From Hydractinia symbiolongicarpus (lineage: Eukaryota > Cnidaria > Hydrozoa > Anthoathecata > Hydractiniidae): 60,000 nucleotides of DNA. Of this stretch, positions 57,060 through 60,000 are shown piece after piece; the stretch's first letter is position 1, and each line of letters starts with the position of its first letter. Under the pieces are notes generated by a model. That model did not search any database, was not told the DNA's origin, and saw only the letters and a program-made list of their open reading frames with translations. The position numbers and the translations under genes are program-made. The stretch is taken from assembly GCF_029227915.1 (NCBI RefSeq), contig NC_079877.1, positions 16,480,851-16,540,850 on the forward strand. Direction: 5' to 3'.

Positions 57060-59681
57060 ACTGACTGAAAAAGCATGTAATGAATCGCACAACTCCAGAA
57101 TGACGGAACAGCGAAACGAATCCGGAAAAACTGTTTCGTTAGGAATTATTATGTGGTCTATTAAAAAATAAACGCCCGCCCAATCGATCGATTGATTTAT
57201 CGCTCAGAAAGCAGTAAACCCTTTTCTTATAAGAATATTAAAATTCTAACCAGTCTGGTAATTCTTCTTATTTCTCTGTTGTTCTAAGTAATAGACCGAT
57301 TGATTTAAGCCTAAAATCGCACCCTGAAATTCTTATAAACCATATTCTTATAAAGAAAAGCGTATAAGCTTTCTTTGCATGTCCACTGAACACAAAATTA
57401 ATTCCGGACCAATCAGAATAACAGGCTTAGGGCTCGTTTCCAACCGACAGCATTTTCCGCTATTAGCGAAGAAAGCACGCAAGTTTTTTCGTTAGCGCAT
57501 GCGCATTTTTACGAAATTTAAAGTTTTTTCCAAGAAATTTTTTTTTATTTATCTATGTATGTTTTTATACAAAAACAACTACAAGAATAAGTAAAAAAAT
57601 CTGGTCCGAAACAATATGTCGTTTTCGCACTAATTGTAAAGTCAGGATCTGTGTCACTGTCATCCTCTTCCTGATTTTCTTCAACTAATACAATGTTGCT
57701 CCATTCGTAAAGGCTGTTCATGAAGTCATTCATCGTATCTAGGTTTTTTTTCATCGTCGCACGTATATGTTAGCAGTAGTGGGATTTCTAAGCCCCCAGA
57801 TGGTATAGGCGATGATCTGTACGTTAGTCTTCACTTGACCATTAACTGTTCCGCCTTCACTCTTAATAAAGTAATAAACAAGACGCGATATTGCACGGGG
57901 AATATGTGCAACTGCTACAAGATTGGTAATAATGAGAAAAATTATTTAAGATAAAAGAAGAAATTAAGGGTAAATTCTTAGTCGGGTATAAAAAAATCGG
58001 GGAAAAGTCCGGCAAAAAAATAATCGGGGGTAATTTTGGTCGGGGAAAAATTAAGTCACTTGCACAAAATTTGTCACTTTTCCCCGTTGAAAGTATAATG
58101 TATATGGTTTCTTTGTACTATTTCTATAATTGTTCTTTTCTCTCCTGAAAAAGTGGATTTTTACTGCGGGCTACCTGGGACCAAAATTAAGACAATAGTG
58201 GTTTGGACCCTTCTAATAAAATGTAGTACTATCCGCTGTGGTCTGGTTGGTGTAATTGCTTCAATACTATCTACTCTGAATCAAGAGGTTCTTTCCCAGA
58301 TAATTAGCCATCATACGGCTAAAGAAGCTTATCCTATATATAAATATGTTTCCGTAACCGTTTACTTTTAATAATCTGGAATTTTTCAGGCACCATGTAA
58401 CTGGTCTTATATGATAATACTCTGATTCGCACGTATTTTTGTAGTTAGTCTTAACAAATGAGATTATTATTCTACGACAACAAAATAAGTCAGGTTGAAG
58501 TAAATAGCATTTTTGTAATCAGTGAAATTTTTGCATTGCCCTTATGCCGAATATCTTGGGTAAAAACAACTGATTTTTTCCACAGTGCGCGTTACTGAAC
58601 ACAATCTTAATATATTCTTAATAATTTGTTGAAACACATATTATAGTCCAGCGTCTCATGCTACAAGATAGTGGCAACGACGCGGGAAATTTCTAAACAA
58701 GTTTCGTATATGGACGGGTCATTAATGTCGTCATCACAGTTTTCACACCTCGTTTTTATATATACAACTAGTATAACTAAGCTTCTTAAATTAAGTTTTT
58801 GAACAAGTTTTTTATTTGTATACAAGAAAAGATAAAATAATCCGTCAGACTTTCAATTATCATCTAATAAAATTATGTCTGTTTCGTTAAAATCGTCAAT
58901 TTTTAAGTACTCTTCCGATTTGTCAGGTCAACCTACTCGATTTTTGCCCAAATTCTTGTTATATCTCTTTTTTTAAAGGTTTTACATTTTACAACAAGCA
59001 AAACCTTCTCCACTTTTAGAAAGATGACTAGTGAGTTTCATATAAAGTGGTTTGTTGAAAAAAATGTGTAAAAAGGACATTTTCGTCTTCTTAATCTGAC
59101 CCTTAAAGCTTCTAAAACCTGTACCTGATTTCGCTTCAATGTAAAAAACTCTAAAAAGCGGCGGAGTCGAGGTTTGTATCTTATAACCACACACGGTACA
59201 ATTTAGTTCCCTGAGTGAAAACATTGAGATCAGTAAATAAGTTTAATTTTTTGACATGGAAAAAATTTTATTGCTTTAACATCGCATGATTTGTTCCAAT
59301 AAAAAATGTACATAAATTTTTTATAAAGCAGAGAAAATAGTTTTGACATGTCTAGGAATAACAACTATGGAAGCCCATTAGTGCTATTAATTTTGCTTCA
59401 CATATGTCACCCTAAGAGGAGCAAAAACATATTTAATTTTTTGTGTATGTCTGACCTAGAGGGGCTGTTTTTAAATTAGTTAATCTGTTGGACGGATTTT
59501 CGATAGTTTAAGAGCCTACAGAAAACGACTGATGATTTAATACATTTTTCTGTTTTGCATTTTGATAAGTACACAAAAAATTATTGGTAAGAGTCTACCA
59601 GTGGATATATCTGTCGGACGGATCTGTCAGACGGACGTTTTTGATAAAAAAATATCAACTTTTTCAAAACGTTTTATATTT
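57060..59681. other. Non-coding stretch downstream of GPATCH1
   Basis: No supported gene. At 57221-57236 and 57344-57360, CTTTTCTTATAAGAAT and its inverted copy bound a possible 140-bp MITE. Acidic (57545-57754 minus) and cysteine-containing (58982-59224 minus) ORFs lack recognisable domains. Around 57970-58050 there is a run of TCGGGG words. Confidence 0.45.
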
Positions 59682-59747
59682 AACATTTTTATTTCATTGC
59701 CCATGTTATGTTCTAGAACATAACACGGGCAATGAAATAAAAATGTT
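59682..59747. repeat. 66-bp palindrome, 33-bp arms, one mismatch
   Basis: 59682-59714 pairs with 59715-59747 with no spacer and a single T/C mismatch, centred on TTCTAGAA. It may form a cruciform or be a foldback remnant. Confidence 0.9.
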
Positions 59748-59940
59748 TCTGTGCCTCACCTAATAATACCTAACAAGAGCAGAAAAAACTTCTAACATGC
59801 TTCACTTATGAATTTATAACAGGAGCATCGGAAAAACGCATTTTCGTTGCCCCACTTAGACTGCATTGCTACCATTATTGTTGTAAAAACCACGTGAAGT
59901 TTTTCATGACTGTTAATTGACAGATTTGATGTAAATAAAC

Positions 59941-60000
59941 ATGGCAACAGCGGTGCGGCTAGATACAAATGAAGATGTAAGACTTTCTCTTTTGTTTGCA
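59941..60000 (+). CDS. Possible first exon running off the window
   Basis: ATG at 59941 (AAAC context, A at -3) opens MATAVRLDTNEDVRLSLLFA to the window edge. A possible donor at GAT|GTAAGA (59977) would leave twelve codons. The balanced base composition after a very AT-rich flank suggests coding. Too short to identify. Confidence 0.35.
   Translation, partial: MATAVRLDTNEDVRLSLLFA

Noticed and set aside
57545-57754. 69-codon acidic minus-strand ORF (VEENQEEDDSDTDPDF)
   Set aside because: It has an interesting composition but no promoter, splice site or homologous motif that I recognise.
58982-59224. 80-codon minus-strand ORF with CTVCGYK
   Set aside because: A single CxxC is not a zinc finger and there is no supporting context.

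Overview
This is a eukaryotic, AT-rich nuclear genome window. It looks animal and most likely cnidarian (a hydrozoan or relative). Three things suggest that: the one clearly recognisable host gene is an intron-containing metazoan-type GPATCH1; there is a degraded CaRF + PHD-finger gene of a kind I associate with cnidarian gene sets; and the transposon load is very mixed (PAT/DIRS-like, Crypton, Copia, RTE-like and Jockey/CR1-like LINEs, tRNA-derived SINEs, many foldback/MITE elements). The species is not determinable by eye, and the cnidarian call is an inference.

Layout. 1-4.6 kb: AT-rich DNA with foldback repeats. 4.6-7.6 kb: a multi-exon CaRF/PHD pseudogene whose intron holds a ~127-bp tandem repeat. 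8.5-10.1 kb: a 105-bp satellite of about 15 units. 12.6-14.3 kb: a decayed Crypton-like tyrosine-recombinase element on the minus strand with related sequence at both ends. 14.9 kb: a possible first exon with a TATA box. 19.2-23.9 kb: a minus-strand DIRS-order element with 5' ORF, RT, RNase H and tyrosine recombinase. Its terminal sequences are arranged as split direct repeats (A1-ORFs-B1-A2-B2), and two tandem arrays have grown inside it. 24-32 kb: mostly non-coding, with a MITE, TG microsatellites, a tRNA-SINE with an ATCT tail and a 5'-truncated Jockey/CR1-type LINE. 32.7-34.1 kb: two phase-matched exons that could end a single-pass membrane protein. 36.4-40.2 kb: a minus-strand tRNA-SINE, a TA-flanked MITE, a 391-bp inverted-repeat element and, abutting it, two perfect palindromes (40 and 108 bp). 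40.5 kb: an RTE 3' stub. 41.2-46.0 kb: a minus-strand Copia retrotransposon, decayed and interrupted by ~0.9 kb of other DNA.

46.7-57.0 kb: GPATCH1 on the plus strand. I reconstruct seven coding exons whose splice phases all agree, giving a 965-residue protein. Its introns hold an antisense RTE-like LINE (intron 1), a hAT-like MITE (intron 4), a 21-bp minisatellite starting just after a weak splice donor (intron 5) and a possible antisense nested exon with a strong donor (intron 6). 57-60 kb: non-coding, a 66-bp hairpin, and what may be the first exon of another plus-strand gene running off the window.

GPATCH1 is the only confidently intact gene. Its family is a spliceosome-associated G-patch protein. 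All the transposon ORFs are broken by frameshifts, nonsense codons or deletions. Because GPATCH1 in the same window is free of such lesions, those breaks are probably real decay and not base-calling errors.
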